A stretch of DNA of 64,000 nt from Natronospira elongata (GCF_034931365.1 NZ_JAYGII010000011.1:19564-83563), one strand, 5' to 3'; positions 27,078 to 36,662 are shown, counted from the first letter of the stretch. Made by a program: numbers and translations. Notes: generated from the letters alone by a model not told the origin.

Positions 27078-27626
27078 CTAGAGCATTCCCGTTTGCAGTT
27101 TGGCCTCGTCGGACATCATGTCCCGATGCCAGGGCGGGTCGAAGACCAGTTCCACATTGGCTTTTTCAATCTGGGTGATGCGTTCCAGCTTCTGTTGCAC
27201 GTCAGCGGCAAGGACATCGCCCATGCCGCAGCCGGGGGCGGTGAGGGTCATTTGCACATTGACGTGATAACGGCTGTTGCCAATGGGGGTCAGGTCACAC
27301 TGATAAACCAGACCCAGGTCCACAATATTGATGGGGATCTCGGGGTCGTAGCAGGTGGCCATGCGCTCCCAGCAGAACTTTTCCAGTTCTTCCTCGCTGG
27401 CATCCGCATCCAGCTCCGGCTCCTGCTCGGGTTCGATGCCGAGTGCATCCGCATCGTGACCCCCAATGCGGGCCATGTTGCCGGACACATAGACGGTATA
27501 GCTGCCACCCAGGGCCTGGGCGATGACCACTTCGGTGTTCTCCGGAATCACGACCCGGCTGCCGGAAGGGATGAGTACCGCTTCGCAGTCTCTGGTCAGG
27601 GCAATGGGATCACCACGGGTATACAT
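27078..27626 (-). CDS. sufT: Fe-S assembly protein SufT (DUF59/MIP18)
   Basis: 182 aa. An N-terminal extension (1-85), then a MIP18/DUF59 domain with INIVDLGLVYQCDL and the conserved cysteine in TLTAPGCGMGDVL; the C-terminal VELVFDPPWHRDMMSDEAK matches the family signature DPPW. SufT helps mature Fe-S proteins after cluster synthesis. It is the last suf gene, 15 bases after sufU. Confidence 0.9.
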   Translation of the reverse strand: MYTRGDPIALTRDCEAVLIPSGSRVVIPENTEVVIAQALGGSYTVYVSGNMARIGGHDADALGIEPEQEPELDADASEEELEKFCWERMATCYDPEIPINIVDLGLVYQCDLTPIGNSRYHVNVQMTLTAPGCGMGDVLAADVQQKLERITQIEKANVELVFDPPWHRDMMSDEAKLQTGML

Positions 27627-27641
27627 TGGCAGTGAGCTCCT

Positions 27642-28085
27642 TTATTCCGTCGTGGCCAGGTCTTCACCCTGCAAGGCCGCATGCAGGGTATGCCAGCACA
27701 AGGTGGCGCATTTCACTCTTGAGGGGTAGGCTTTGACACCCTCAAGGGCTGCCAGTTTCCCCAGTGCTTCGGTGTCTATATCCTCACCCTTGCCGGTGAG
27801 CAGATCATGCATCTGCCCAAACAGCGTTTCTGCTTCCTCGGCCGGCTTGCCCTTGAGGCGCTCGGTGAGCAGGGAGGCGGAAGCCATGGAAATGGCGCAG
27901 CCGGAACCTTCAAAGGCAACATCCTCGATCACGCCATCCTTTTCGACCACATAAAGCTTGAGCTTGTCTCCGCACAGGGGGTTGTAGCCCTCGCTCACTC
28001 GCGTGGGGTTCTCAATGCGGCGGAAATTGCGCGGTCGCCGGTTATGGTCGACGATAATTTCGTGATAGAGGTCTTTGAGGTCCAT
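27642..28085 (-). CDS. sufU: SufU-type scaffold / sulfur-transfer protein
   Basis: 147 aa, IscU-like fold. The three cysteines lie in NPLCGD, GSGCAISMASASL and SRVKCATLCWHTL, and the extra loop of about 20 residues between the second and third cysteine marks SufU rather than IscU. SufU is a zinc-dependent sulfur acceptor for SufS in Gram-positives; in this type of proteobacterial operon it replaces SufE. 15 bases after sufS. Confidence 0.92.
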   Translation of the reverse strand: MDLKDLYHEIIVDHNRRPRNFRRIENPTRVSEGYNPLCGDKLKLYVVEKDGVIEDVAFEGSGCAISMASASLLTERLKGKPAEEAETLFGQMHDLLTGKGEDIDTEALGKLAALEGVKAYPSRVKCATLCWHTLHAALQGEDLATTE

Positions 28086-28100
28086 TTGCTGTTATCCCCT

Positions 28101-29357
28101 TCAAGCCAGCAATTCGCGCGCCCGGACGAGGGCGTCGGCGAGGGTGTCGATTTCTTCCAGGGTGTTGTAGAAGGCCATGGATGCCCGGGCCGTCGCTGGC
28201 AGCCCCAGTTTCTCCATCAGCGGCATGGCACAGTGATGGCCGGCGCGGATGGCCACCCCTTCACTGTCCAGAATGGTGCCCAGGTCGTGCGGGTGGACGC
28301 CATCCACCACGAAGGACACCACCGCAGCCTTTTGCTCGGCTGTGCCGATGAGTGTTACCCCCGGTGTTTCCGAGAGACGGCGGGTGGCATGTTCCAGTAG
28401 ACGGTGTTCCCAGTCGCCAATGGCATCCAGGCCAATGGACTCCATATAATCCGCCGCCGCGGCCAGTCCAATGGCGCCGGCAATATTGGGTGTGCCGGCT
28501 TCAAACTTGTGCGGCACATCGTTCCAGACGCTGCGTTCAATGCTCACCATCTTGATCATCTCGCCACCACCCTGCCAGGGCGGCATCTCGGTAAGCAGCT
28601 CCTTGCGTGACCAGAGGGCGCCAATGCCGGTGGGGCCGTACATCTTGTGCCCCGAGAACGCATAGAAGTCACAGCCCAGGGCCTGAACATCCACCGCCAT
28701 ATGCGGCGTCGCCTGGGCACCATCCACCAGTACGGGCACGCCGAAGGCATGAGCGCGTTCAACCAGATGCTTGACCGGATTGATGGTGCCCAGGGCATTG
28801 GACACATGGCCCACCGCAAACAGCCGCGGTCGACGGCTGATCAGGGCTTCAAAACTCTCCAGATCCAGTTCGCCGCGCTCATTGACTTCCACCGCGCGCA
28901 GGGTGGCGCCGGTCTGCTCACAAACCAGTTGCCAGGGCACGATGTTGGAGTGGTGGTCCAGTTCCGTGACCAGAATCTCATCACCCGGTTCCAGGCGAGG
29001 GCGGGCCCAGCTTTGGGCCACCAGATTGATTGCCTCGGTGGTGCCGCGCAGGAAGATCAGTTCCTCGGTGGCCGAGGCATTGATGAAGTCCGCCATGCGT
29101 TCCCGTGCCGATTCATAGGCAGCAGTCGCGCGCTCGGCCAGGGTATGAACACCACGGTGGATATTGGCATTGTCACGACGGTAGTACTCGGCCACGGCGT
29201 CGATGACCTGGCGTGGCTTTTGTGCCGTCGCGGCATTATCCAGATAACAGAGCGCCTTATCCTGAACTGTCTGATCCAGGATGGGAAAGTCCGCCCGGAT
29301 TGCAGAGAGATCCAGGGGGCTGTCGCTTTCGCTCAACTTCTCCGGTGCAGTACTCAT
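28101..29357 (-). CDS. sufS: Cysteine desulfurase SufS
   Basis: 418-aa PLP enzyme that takes sulfur from cysteine to give a persulfide and alanine. PLP lysine in FSGHKMYGPTG, persulfide cysteine in RAGHHCAMPLM (the short-loop form of group II desulfurases). Start overlaps the sufD stop by 4 bases. It should deliver sulfur to SufU and then SufB. Confidence 0.95.
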   Translation of the reverse strand: MSTAPEKLSESDSPLDLSAIRADFPILDQTVQDKALCYLDNAATAQKPRQVIDAVAEYYRRDNANIHRGVHTLAERATAAYESARERMADFINASATEELIFLRGTTEAINLVAQSWARPRLEPGDEILVTELDHHSNIVPWQLVCEQTGATLRAVEVNERGELDLESFEALISRRPRLFAVGHVSNALGTINPVKHLVERAHAFGVPVLVDGAQATPHMAVDVQALGCDFYAFSGHKMYGPTGIGALWSRKELLTEMPPWQGGGEMIKMVSIERSVWNDVPHKFEAGTPNIAGAIGLAAAADYMESIGLDAIGDWEHRLLEHATRRLSETPGVTLIGTAEQKAAVVSFVVDGVHPHDLGTILDSEGVAIRAGHHCAMPLMEKLGLPATARASMAFYNTLEEIDTLADALVRARELLA

Positions 29358-30697
29358 TGTTCCACGGACTCCAGGTCATCCAGCCGGCCTTCGCCGGAGA
29401 CGCGGTTGACCACCAGGTGATCAAGCCATTCCCGAATTTCGCTCAGGCCCATGCGTTCAATGACCGATTCCGCAAAGGCGAAGGTCAAAAGGTCACGGGC
29501 CTTGTCGGCATCGATGCCCCGCGAGCGCAGATAGAAGAGGGCATCCGGGTCCAGTTGCCCGATGGTGGCACCGTGAGAGCAGGCCACGTCATCGGCATAG
29601 ATCTCCAGTTCCGGCTTGGTGTCCACTTCCGCCAGTTTGCTCAGCAGCAGATTGTCGTTCTTCTGGCCGGCATCAATCTTCTGGGCATTCTTGTGGACCA
29701 CGACACGGCCATTGAATACGGCACGGCCACGGCCCGCCATCACGCCTTTGTAGGTCTCATCACTGATGGTGTGAGGGGCGGCATGGTCCACGCAGGTGTG
29801 GTTGTCCACATGCTGGCGGTCATTGACCAGATACAGACCATTCAGCACCGCCTCCGCACCTTCCTCGGCGAGTCGGGCATTGATGTCATGCCGGACCAGG
29901 GCCCCGCCCAGGTTGACGTTATGGCTGACGTAGCGACTGTCACGGGCCTGGTGCACATGGATGCCACCAATGTGATAACCCGCCGTGGACTGGCGCTGGA
30001 GCAGATAATGTTCGAGGCGGGACTGAGCGCCCAGGGAGATTTCACTGACCACGTTGTTGAAGTTGGCCGCTTCATCCAGGCCCACATGGTGCTCGATCAC
30101 CGTTGCCTCGCTGCCCTGTGCCATCTGCACCAGTACGCGGGGATGAAAGACAAAGGCCTCATCACCCGGTACCGACAGGAACAGCAATTCAATGGGTGTC
30201 TTGCACTGCACGTTGGCAGCCACCTCTACCAGCGCCCCGTCGGCCACGAAGGCGTTGTTCAGGGCAGTAAAGGGGGTGTAGTCAAGACCGGACTGTCGAC
30301 TCAGGCGTGCCTGCAGATTCTCCGGTTCGCGCTCCATGGCATCAGCGATGGAGCGAACAGTGACGCCCTCGGGCAAGCCACTGATATCGGAAAGTCCGGC
30401 CTGATAACGGCCGTTGACGAATACCAGCCGGGCGGCATCAAGCCCCGGTACCCGGGCTTCGTCCAGGCGATCAGCCGGCACCGTGGTGCTGCCCGGCAGG
30501 GCGAAGCGACCCTCGGTGATGGGGCGCAGACTGGTGTACTTCCAGTCTTCGTCCTTCTGCGTTGGCAGGCCCTGTTCACGAAACCGGGCCAGGGCGTCAC
30601 GGCGCAGGGTGGACAGCCAGCCCTGTCCGGGGAGCTCGTCCACCGCCCGGTCGAATTGGGTCAGGAAGTTGTAGCGTGCAGTATCCTCGCCACTCAT
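29354..30697 (-). CDS. sufD: Fe-S scaffold subunit SufD
   Basis: 447 aa. C-terminal beta-helix of the SufBD family with the conserved histidine stretch around VACSHGATIGQLDPDALFY, and an N-terminal helical domain. It pairs with SufB and SufC in the SufBC2D complex. It overlaps sufC and sufS by 4 bases each. Confidence 0.94.
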   Translation of the reverse strand: MSGEDTARYNFLTQFDRAVDELPGQGWLSTLRRDALARFREQGLPTQKDEDWKYTSLRPITEGRFALPGSTTVPADRLDEARVPGLDAARLVFVNGRYQAGLSDISGLPEGVTVRSIADAMEREPENLQARLSRQSGLDYTPFTALNNAFVADGALVEVAANVQCKTPIELLFLSVPGDEAFVFHPRVLVQMAQGSEATVIEHHVGLDEAANFNNVVSEISLGAQSRLEHYLLQRQSTAGYHIGGIHVHQARDSRYVSHNVNLGGALVRHDINARLAEEGAEAVLNGLYLVNDRQHVDNHTCVDHAAPHTISDETYKGVMAGRGRAVFNGRVVVHKNAQKIDAGQKNDNLLLSKLAEVDTKPELEIYADDVACSHGATIGQLDPDALFYLRSRGIDADKARDLLTFAFAESVIERMGLSEIREWLDHLVVNRVSGEGRLDDLESVEQ

Positions 30698-31449
30698 GCT
30701 TCAGCCGCCTCCTTCTGGACCCCTTCGTAGCCGTCGCGCTCAAGCTCAAGGGCCAGGTTCTTGTCACCGGTCTTGATAATCCGACCACCAGACAGCACAT
30801 GCACCTTGTCGGGCTCCACGTAGTTCAGCAGTCGCTGGTAGTGGGTGACCATCACGAAGGCGCGCTCAGGGTCGCGCATCTGGTTGATACCCTCGGCAAC
30901 CACCTTGAGGGCATCGATATCCAGGCCGGAGTCGGTTTCATCGAGAATGGCCAGCGTGGGTTCCAGTACCTGCATCTGGAAGATTTCATTGCGCTTCTTC
31001 TCGCCACCGGAGAAGCCTTCATTGACGCTGCGGCGGATGAAGCTTTCATCCATGCCCATGCGCTTCATCTTCTGCTTGACCAGCATCAGGAAGTCGGCGG
31101 AATCAATGGGCTCCTCGCCGCGATGTTCGCGAATGGCGTTGAGCGCAGCCTTCAGCAGGTAGACATTGTTGACGCCAGGAATTTCCACCGGGTACTGGAA
31201 GGCCAGGAAAACACCTTCATGGGCCCGTTCCTCGGGTTCCATCTCAAGCAGATCCTTGCCGTTCCAGGTGGCGCTGCCCTCGACGACCTCGTAGTCGCCC
31301 CGGCCGGCGAGAATATGGGCGAGAGTGCTCTTGCCGGAGCCATTGGGGCCCATGATGGCGTGCACTTCGCCGGGCTTCACTTCCAGGTTCAGCCCGCGCA
31401 GGATTTCCTTGCCTTCTACATTGACCTTGAGGTTTTCAATCTTAAGCAT
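30694..31449 (-). CDS. sufC: Fe-S assembly ATPase SufC
   Basis: 251-aa ABC ATPase. Walker A GPNGSGKST, signature FSGGEKKRNEI, Walker B LAILDETDSGLDIDAL. It drives the conformational change of SufB-SufD needed for cluster assembly. It lies 47 bases after sufB. Confidence 0.95.
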   Translation of the reverse strand: MLKIENLKVNVEGKEILRGLNLEVKPGEVHAIMGPNGSGKSTLAHILAGRGDYEVVEGSATWNGKDLLEMEPEERAHEGVFLAFQYPVEIPGVNNVYLLKAALNAIREHRGEEPIDSADFLMLVKQKMKRMGMDESFIRRSVNEGFSGGEKKRNEIFQMQVLEPTLAILDETDSGLDIDALKVVAEGINQMRDPERAFVMVTHYQRLLNYVEPDKVHVLSGGRIIKTGDKNLALELERDGYEGVQKEAAEA

Positions 31450-31496
31450 GTCTTGTTACCTGTCTTTGAATTCGTGATCGCCAGGGGCAGGGCGTA

Positions 31497-32957
31497 TCAG
31501 CCCACCGCACCTTCGAGAGTGATGCCCAGCAGTGCTTCAGCTTCCACCGCAAACTCCATGGGCAGCTCCTTGAAGACTTCCTTGCAGAATCCGTTGACGA
31601 TCATGTTGACCGCATCTTCTTCGGAGATGCCGCGCTGCCGGCAGTAGAAAAGCTGGTCCTCGCTCACCCGCGAGGTAGTGGCTTCATGTTCCACCTGGGC
31701 GCTGTTGTTGCGTGCCTCGATGTAGGGGAATGTATGGGCCCCACAACGGTCGCCGATAAGCAGGGAGTCGCACTGGGTGTAGTTGCGTGCGCCATCCGCC
31801 TTGGGGGTGATCCGGACCAGGCCGCGATAGCTCTGATCGCCCTGCATGGCCGAGATGCCCTTGGAGATGATCGTGCTGCGGGTGTTCTTGCCGATATGGA
31901 TCATCTTGGTCCCGGTATCGGCCTGCTGGTGGTTGCTGGTCACCGCCACTGAGTAGAACTCACCCACGGAATCGTCGCCCCGCAGAATGCAGCTGGGATA
32001 CTTCCAGGTAATGGCGGAACCGGTCTCCACCTGGGTCCAGGTGATCTTGGAGCGGTCGCCACGACAGTCGCCACGCTTGGTGACGAAGTTGTAGATGCCG
32101 CCGACGCCATTCTCGTCACCGGGGTACCAGTTCTGCACCGTGGAGTATTTGATGGTGGCATCATCCAGGGCCACCAGTTCCACCACGGCCGCGTGCAGTT
32201 GATTCTCGTCGCGCTGCGGCGCGGTGCAGCCTTCCAGATAGGAAACACTGGCACCTTCTTCCGCCACGATCAGGGTGCGCTCGAACTGCCCGGTGTTGGA
32301 GGCATTGATGCGGAAGTAGGTGGACAGCTCCATGGGGCACTTCACACCCTTGGGCACGAAGACGAAGGAGCCATCGGTGAATACCGCCGAGTTGAGCGCG
32401 GCAAAGAAGTTGTCCTTCAGGGGAACGACGGTTCCCAGATACTTCTGTACCAGCTCGGGGTATTTTTGCACCGCTTCCGAGAAGGAGCAGAAAATCACCC
32501 CGGCCTCATGGAGCTTTTCCTTGAAAGTGGTGGCCACCGACACCGAGTCAAACACGGCGTCCACGGCAACCCCGGCCAGTTGCTCCTGCTCGTGTAGGGG
32601 GATGCCGAGCTTCTCGTAGGTCTCGAGCAGCTTGGGGTCCACCTCGTCCAGGCTCTTGGGGGCCTCGGCCTCGATCTGCTCCTTGCTCTTGGGCGCGGAG
32701 TAATAGGAGATGGACTGATAATCAATGGGCGGATGCTTGACCTTGGCCCAGCTCGGGTGCTTCATCTCCGTCCAGGCACGGTAAGCCTTGAGCCGCCATT
32801 CCAGCAGCCACTCGGGCTCCTCCTTCTTGGCGGAGATATGACGAATGACGTCCTCGTCCAGACCGGGGGGCAGGGTGTCCTGCTCGATGTCGGTAACCCA
32901 GCCGTGTTTGTATTCGCGGCTGACGAGTTCGTCCATTTCCTTCTGATTGGTGGCCAT
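31497..32957 (-). CDS. sufB: Fe-S scaffold subunit SufB
   Basis: 486 aa. The family text YTQCDSLLIGDRCGAHTFPY contains the conserved core cysteines, and ARNNSAQVEHEATTSRVSED the conserved glutamate/histidine region. SufB accepts sulfur and carries the nascent cluster. It begins 48 bases after the regulator gene, so it is read from the same promoter. Confidence 0.95.
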   Translation of the reverse strand: MATNQKEMDELVSREYKHGWVTDIEQDTLPPGLDEDVIRHISAKKEEPEWLLEWRLKAYRAWTEMKHPSWAKVKHPPIDYQSISYYSAPKSKEQIEAEAPKSLDEVDPKLLETYEKLGIPLHEQEQLAGVAVDAVFDSVSVATTFKEKLHEAGVIFCSFSEAVQKYPELVQKYLGTVVPLKDNFFAALNSAVFTDGSFVFVPKGVKCPMELSTYFRINASNTGQFERTLIVAEEGASVSYLEGCTAPQRDENQLHAAVVELVALDDATIKYSTVQNWYPGDENGVGGIYNFVTKRGDCRGDRSKITWTQVETGSAITWKYPSCILRGDDSVGEFYSVAVTSNHQQADTGTKMIHIGKNTRSTIISKGISAMQGDQSYRGLVRITPKADGARNYTQCDSLLIGDRCGAHTFPYIEARNNSAQVEHEATTSRVSEDQLFYCRQRGISEEDAVNMIVNGFCKEVFKELPMEFAVEAEALLGITLEGAVG

Positions 32958-33005
32958 GATTAGCCTCCCGTCGGGGAACCAATGTAAAAAATTATCCGGA
33001 TCTGA

Positions 33006-33479
33006 TCAGGCGCCGGTCTTAGCATCCGTTTCGCCTGCTTTGCTGCCGGGCGGTCTCGGAAACCACTGCAGCGGAATTTCGGGTGTGAGCAATTCCTCCA
33101 GGGTGATGCCTTCCAATGTCCGGCGGATCACCGAATTGATCTTCTGCCAGCCCTGGCCGACACCGCAGATGGATTCCAGGCTGCAATCGCCGTCCTCGTG
33201 GCTGCACTCGGTCACCGCCACCGGTCCCTCGATGGCGTCAATGATGTTGGCGGCGCTGATTTCCCGTGCCGGCCGGGCCAGGGCATAGCCGCCGGCGGCG
33301 CCGCGGGTGCTGCTCACCAGACCCTCCCGGGCCAGGGCCTTGAGCACCTTGCTGACGGTGGGGCCGGCCAGACCGGTTTGCTCGGCCACTTCCGCGGCGG
33401 AATGGCGGCTTTCACCGTGCCGGGCCAGGTGGGCCAGCACCAGTGTGGCGTAGTCTGTCAGGCGGCTGAGCTTGAGCAT
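33006..33479 (-). CDS. Rrf2-family SUF operon regulator
   Basis: 157 aa. N-terminal winged helix (SRLTDYATLVLAHLA; recognition helix around GPTVSKVLKALAREG) and three cysteines at 92, 99 and 105 placed as in IscR, able to hold an Fe-S cluster. This is the SUF-type Rrf2 regulator that heads proteobacterial suf operons. A palindrome overlaps its own -10 region, so it probably represses the whole operon when its cluster is loaded. Confidence 0.92.
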   Translation of the reverse strand: MLKLSRLTDYATLVLAHLARHGESRHSAAEVAEQTGLAGPTVSKVLKALAREGLVSSTRGAAGGYALARPAREISAANIIDAIEGPVAVTECSHEDGDCSLESICGVGQGWQKINSVIRRTLEGITLEELLTPEIPLQWFPRPPGSKAGETDAKTGA

Positions 33480-33501
33480 CTGGACTGCCTCCGGAGAATG
33501 T

Positions 33502-33516
33502 GGACTATTTTAGTCC
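33502..33516. promoter_or_regulatory. Palindromic Rrf2/IscR-type operator
   Basis: GGACTA-TTT-TAGTCC, a perfect 6-3-6 inverted repeat with the GACT...AGTC core of IscR-type sites. It covers the minus-strand -10 box of the suf operon and lies 23 bases before the regulator start. Confidence 0.8.
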
Positions 33517-33535
33517 GAATTGAATTGACGGGCAA
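33507..33535 (-). promoter_or_regulatory. suf operon promoter
   Basis: On the minus strand a TTGCCC -35 (four of six consensus bases), a 17-base spacer and a TAAAAT -10 (five of six). The -10 is inside the palindromic operator. Confidence 0.65.
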
Positions 33536-33614
33536 GCCACTGGCCTTCTTCCGGGCGGCCGGAGTGCTATCATGCCCCGCCCATCAACCCAGGCAATGAC
33601 CTAGAGACGCGCGG

Positions 33615-34520
33615 ATGTTCCGATCCAGTGAAGAAAAGGCGGGGGTGATCTTCGCCACCGCCACATTCATCTTCTATGGCCTGACGCCCATCTACTTCAA
33701 GGCCGTCCAGCATGTGCCGGCTCTGGAGGTTTTGGGGCACCGGATTGCCTGGTCCGTGGTCTTCCTTTTTCTCCTGATCGCCTGGTGGGGTGGTTTGCGT
33801 CGGGGGCTGGCCGGGCTGTGGCGGCGGGATGTCCTGCCCTGGCTGCTGCTGAGCGGCGCCATCATCGGTTTCAACTGGGGCGTGTTCATCTGGACCGTGC
33901 ACGCCGACCGGGTCATGGAGGCGAGTCTGGGCTACTACATCAACCCGCTGGTCAACGTGCTGCTCGGCCTGGTCTTTCTGGGCGAGCGGCTGCGGCCGGT
34001 GCAGTGGCTGGCCGTGCTCATGGCGGCGGCCGGGACACTGAATCTGGTCCTCGCCCAGGGGGTCATGCCCTGGGCCAGTTTTGCCCTGGCCCTGAGTTTT
34101 GGCTTCTATGGCCTGGTGAGAAAGCGGGTGGAAGTGCGGGCGGCCAGCGGCCTGCTGGTCGAGACCCTGCTGCTGTTGCCGGCGGTTCTGTTGCTGGCCT
34201 TGTGGGCCTGGCAGGCGGGCGAGTTGCGCTTCCTGCAGGTGGATTGGCGCACCGACCTGTTGCTGGTGGCGGCTGGCGTGATCACCACCTTGCCCCTGAT
34301 CTGGTTCGCCAATGCCGCGCGCCGTTTGCCGCTGTCGGCACTGGGCTTTTTCCAGTACATCGCGCCCACCGTCACCCTGTGCCTGGCCGTTTTCGTGTTC
34401 GGGGAATTGTTCACGGCGGCCCACGGGATCACTTTCGGACTGATCTGGGCTGCCCTCATATTACTGATGGCTGATACAATCCGCAGCCGCCGCAAACGAT
34501 CGGCGCCACTCTCTGACTGA
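33615..34520 (+). CDS. rarD: RarD, EamA-family permease
   Basis: 301 aa with ten TM helices. RarD signatures: FYGLTPIYFKAVQHVPALEVLGHRI (kept here as recognition only of its first part) and SLGYYINPLVNVLLG, then LGFFQYIAPT. The substrate of RarD is not settled; the 'chloramphenicol-sensitive' name is historical. Divergent from the suf operon. Confidence 0.92.
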   Translation: MFRSSEEKAGVIFATATFIFYGLTPIYFKAVQHVPALEVLGHRIAWSVVFLFLLIAWWGGLRRGLAGLWRRDVLPWLLLSGAIIGFNWGVFIWTVHADRVMEASLGYYINPLVNVLLGLVFLGERLRPVQWLAVLMAAAGTLNLVLAQGVMPWASFALALSFGFYGLVRKRVEVRAASGLLVETLLLLPAVLLLALWAWQAGELRFLQVDWRTDLLLVAAGVITTLPLIWFANAARRLPLSALGFFQYIAPTVTLCLAVFVFGELFTAAHGITFGLIWAALILLMADTIRSRRKRSAPLSD

Positions 34521-34531
34521 TAAAGAAGACC

Positions 34532-35080
34532 ATGCATAGCGAAGACATCATCTTGTTGGCCGCGGCCGGCTTCGGCCTGCTTGTCATCCTGTCTGCCCTG
34601 GGCTACTGGATCTGGAGACGCCGTCGGGGCGACCTGGGCCGCGTGCTCAAGGGGCGGGTCTGGGACCAGGCACGGGACGTGGTCATTCCCGATGGCCTCG
34701 ACGGCCAGGTGCATATTGATCTGGTCCTCATGACCCGTCGTGGCCTGGTGGCACTGGAAATCAAACGTCTCCGGGGTGCGGTCTTCGGCTCGGAGAAGAT
34801 GGGCGAGTGGGTCATGCTCGACAATGGTCGTCGGCACGGCTTTCGTAATCCTCTCGGGCCCCTGGAGGAAAGGGTGGCGGCACTGTCGCATTTTGCCGGC
34901 GGCATCCGGGTGGAAGCCTATGTTCTGCTGATCGGGGATGTCAGCTTCCCCAAGGGTCGCCCGACCCGAACCGTGCTCCCGGAAGACCTGGCCGAGCGGC
35001 TGGAGCCGGTCAGTGGCGACATCCCCGACGGCTGGCGCGCCACCTGGGGCAAGATCGCCGGGCATGCCGAGCGGCGGTGA
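34532..35080 (+). CDS. NERD-domain membrane-anchored protein
   Basis: 182 aa. An N-terminal TM helix (about 5-25) is followed by a nuclease-related (NERD) domain. The PD-(D/E)xK-like residues are visible: HIDLVLMTRRGLVALEIKR with Asp and ExK. NERD proteins are thought to process nucleic acid, with weak experimental support. It is 11 bases after rarD and probably in its operon. Confidence 0.82.
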   Translation: MHSEDIILLAAAGFGLLVILSALGYWIWRRRRGDLGRVLKGRVWDQARDVVIPDGLDGQVHIDLVLMTRRGLVALEIKRLRGAVFGSEKMGEWVMLDNGRRHGFRNPLGPLEERVAALSHFAGGIRVEAYVLLIGDVSFPKGRPTRTVLPEDLAERLEPVSGDIPDGWRATWGKIAGHAERR

Positions 35081-35084
35081 GGCG

Positions 35085-35150
35085 TCAGGGGTGAGGATGC
35101 GATTCTCCTAACCCCTGACCCCTCACCACTCACCCCCTCACCCCCTCGCC
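35085..35150. repeat. CT/GA-rich intergenic repeat, locus 1
   Basis: GTCAGGGGTGAGG on the left and CCTAACCCCTGACCCCTCACC on the right form an imperfect inverted repeat. Four C runs at 35112-35145 allow a G-quadruplex on the minus strand with one long loop. Same family as 36592-36660, 39229-39310 and 44254-44310. Confidence 0.75.
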
Positions 35151-36550
35151 GCATGCGCGGCGAGGACCTCCGCCACGCAGGCGGTGAGTTTCTTGCCGGT
35201 GTCGATGTGCAGGAACTCGTTGGGGCCGTGGGCATTGGACTTGGGGCCGAGGACGCCGGTGACCAGGAACTGGGATTCGGGGAATTTCTCGGCCAGCAGG
35301 CCCATGAAGGGAATGCTGCCACCCATGCCCATGTACATGGCGTCCTTGCCGAAATGGCGGTTGGAGGCGGCCTGCATGGCCTCGTCCAGCCAGTCGGCGA
35401 TGGCCGGGGCGTTCCAGCCGTTCTGGGGTGAATCGATGCTGAATTCCACCTTAGCGCCGTAGGGCGGGTCGGTCTCCACGGCCTTCTTGACCGCTTCGCC
35501 GGCCTTTTGGGCGTCACAGGTGGGCGGCAGGCGGAAGCTCAGCTTGACCGCCGTGTAGGGTCGCAGCACATTGCCGGCATTGGCGAAATCCGGGATGCCG
35601 TCGACCCCGGTGACCGACAGGGTAGGCCGCCAGGAATTATTCAGCAGCAGTTCAAGTGGCTTATCAGAAACTGGCTCCATCTCTTTGGAAGAAAAGGGAT
35701 ATTTCCTTGCGATGGACTCGCCCAGCACGTCCGCGGCGGCCTGGGCCTGGTCCAGGCGCTCCGCCGGGACCTCCACCTTGAGCTCCTCCAGCCGCATCTC
35801 GCCGGTAGCCGGGTCTTCAACCCGGTCGAGCACTTCACGCAGGACCCGGAAGCTGGAGGGCACGATGCCGCTGGCACTACCCGAGTGTACGCCTTCCTCA
35901 AGCACATCCACCCGCAGGGTGCCGACCAGGTTCCCGCGCAGGGAGGTGGTGGTCCAGAGCTGTTCGTAGTTGCCACACTCGGCGTCCAGGCAGACCACCA
36001 TGTCCGGATTGCCGATCCGATCCTTCAGGTGATCGATATAGGGGGGCAGGTCATAGCTGCCGGACTCCTCGCAGGTCTCGATCAGCAGCACGCAGCGGGC
36101 GTGGGGAATGCCCTGTTTCTGCAGGGCGGCAATAGCGGTCAGTGAGCCGTAGACCGCATAGCCGTCGTCGGCGCCACCCCGGCCGTAGAGCTTGCCGTCG
36201 CGAATCACCGGCTTCCAGGGGCCCAGCGTCGGCTCCCAGCCGGTGAATTCCGGTTGCTTGTCCAGATGCCCGTAGAGCACCACGGTGCCGGGTTTCTGGC
36301 CCTCGATCTCGATGAACAGCAGGGGCGTGCGGCCCTCGAGTTTGACCACCTCCACCGACATGCCGTCCACCGGCTGCTTTCGGCACCAGGCCTCGGCATG
36401 CTTCACCGCTTCATCGATGTAGCCGTGCTTCTCCCAGTCGGCGTCAAAGTCGGGAGACTTGGCCGGAATCTTGATGTACTCCTCAAGCTCCGGAATGATC
36501 TCCTCATCCCACTTGCCGTTCACAAACTGCTGCAGGGCCTTGCTATCCAT
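35138..36550 (-). CDS. M20-family metallopeptidase
   Basis: 470 aa, cytoplasmic (no signal peptide). The zinc ligands of M20 enzymes can all be placed: YGHLDKQP, GRGGADDG, ETCEESGS (catalytic and ligand glutamates), DAECGN and HGPNEFL near the end. The inserted dimerisation domain is about 205-330. It probably acts as a dipeptidase or aminoacyl peptidase; exact substrate unknown. Confidence 0.88.
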   Translation of the reverse strand: MDSKALQQFVNGKWDEEIIPELEEYIKIPAKSPDFDADWEKHGYIDEAVKHAEAWCRKQPVDGMSVEVVKLEGRTPLLFIEIEGQKPGTVVLYGHLDKQPEFTGWEPTLGPWKPVIRDGKLYGRGGADDGYAVYGSLTAIAALQKQGIPHARCVLLIETCEESGSYDLPPYIDHLKDRIGNPDMVVCLDAECGNYEQLWTTTSLRGNLVGTLRVDVLEEGVHSGSASGIVPSSFRVLREVLDRVEDPATGEMRLEELKVEVPAERLDQAQAAADVLGESIARKYPFSSKEMEPVSDKPLELLLNNSWRPTLSVTGVDGIPDFANAGNVLRPYTAVKLSFRLPPTCDAQKAGEAVKKAVETDPPYGAKVEFSIDSPQNGWNAPAIADWLDEAMQAASNRHFGKDAMYMGMGGSIPFMGLLAEKFPESQFLVTGVLGPKSNAHGPNEFLHIDTGKKLTACVAEVLAAHAARG

Positions 36551-36591
36551 ATTCGCGCTCTCTGTATTTTGACGGTGATACGGTCATACGG

Positions 36592-36660
36592 TTAGGGGTG
36601 AGGGGTCAGGAGTTAGGGGAGTACGGCTCCTCACCCCTCACCCCTCACCCCTCACCCGAA
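36592..36660. repeat. CT/GA-rich intergenic repeat, locus 2, with G-quadruplex pattern
   Basis: TTAGGGGTGAGGGGTCAGG is followed 20 bases later by a run of CCCCTCA units. On the minus strand 36634-36657 reads as four G runs separated by TGA loops, a canonical G-quadruplex pattern, between tatD and the M20 gene. Confidence 0.8.
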
Positions 36661-36662
36661 GC

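Noticed and set aside
29213..30730. 505-aa plus-strand ORF opposite sufD
   Set aside because: Antisense shadow of sufD/sufS in GC-rich sequence; no recognisable motif.
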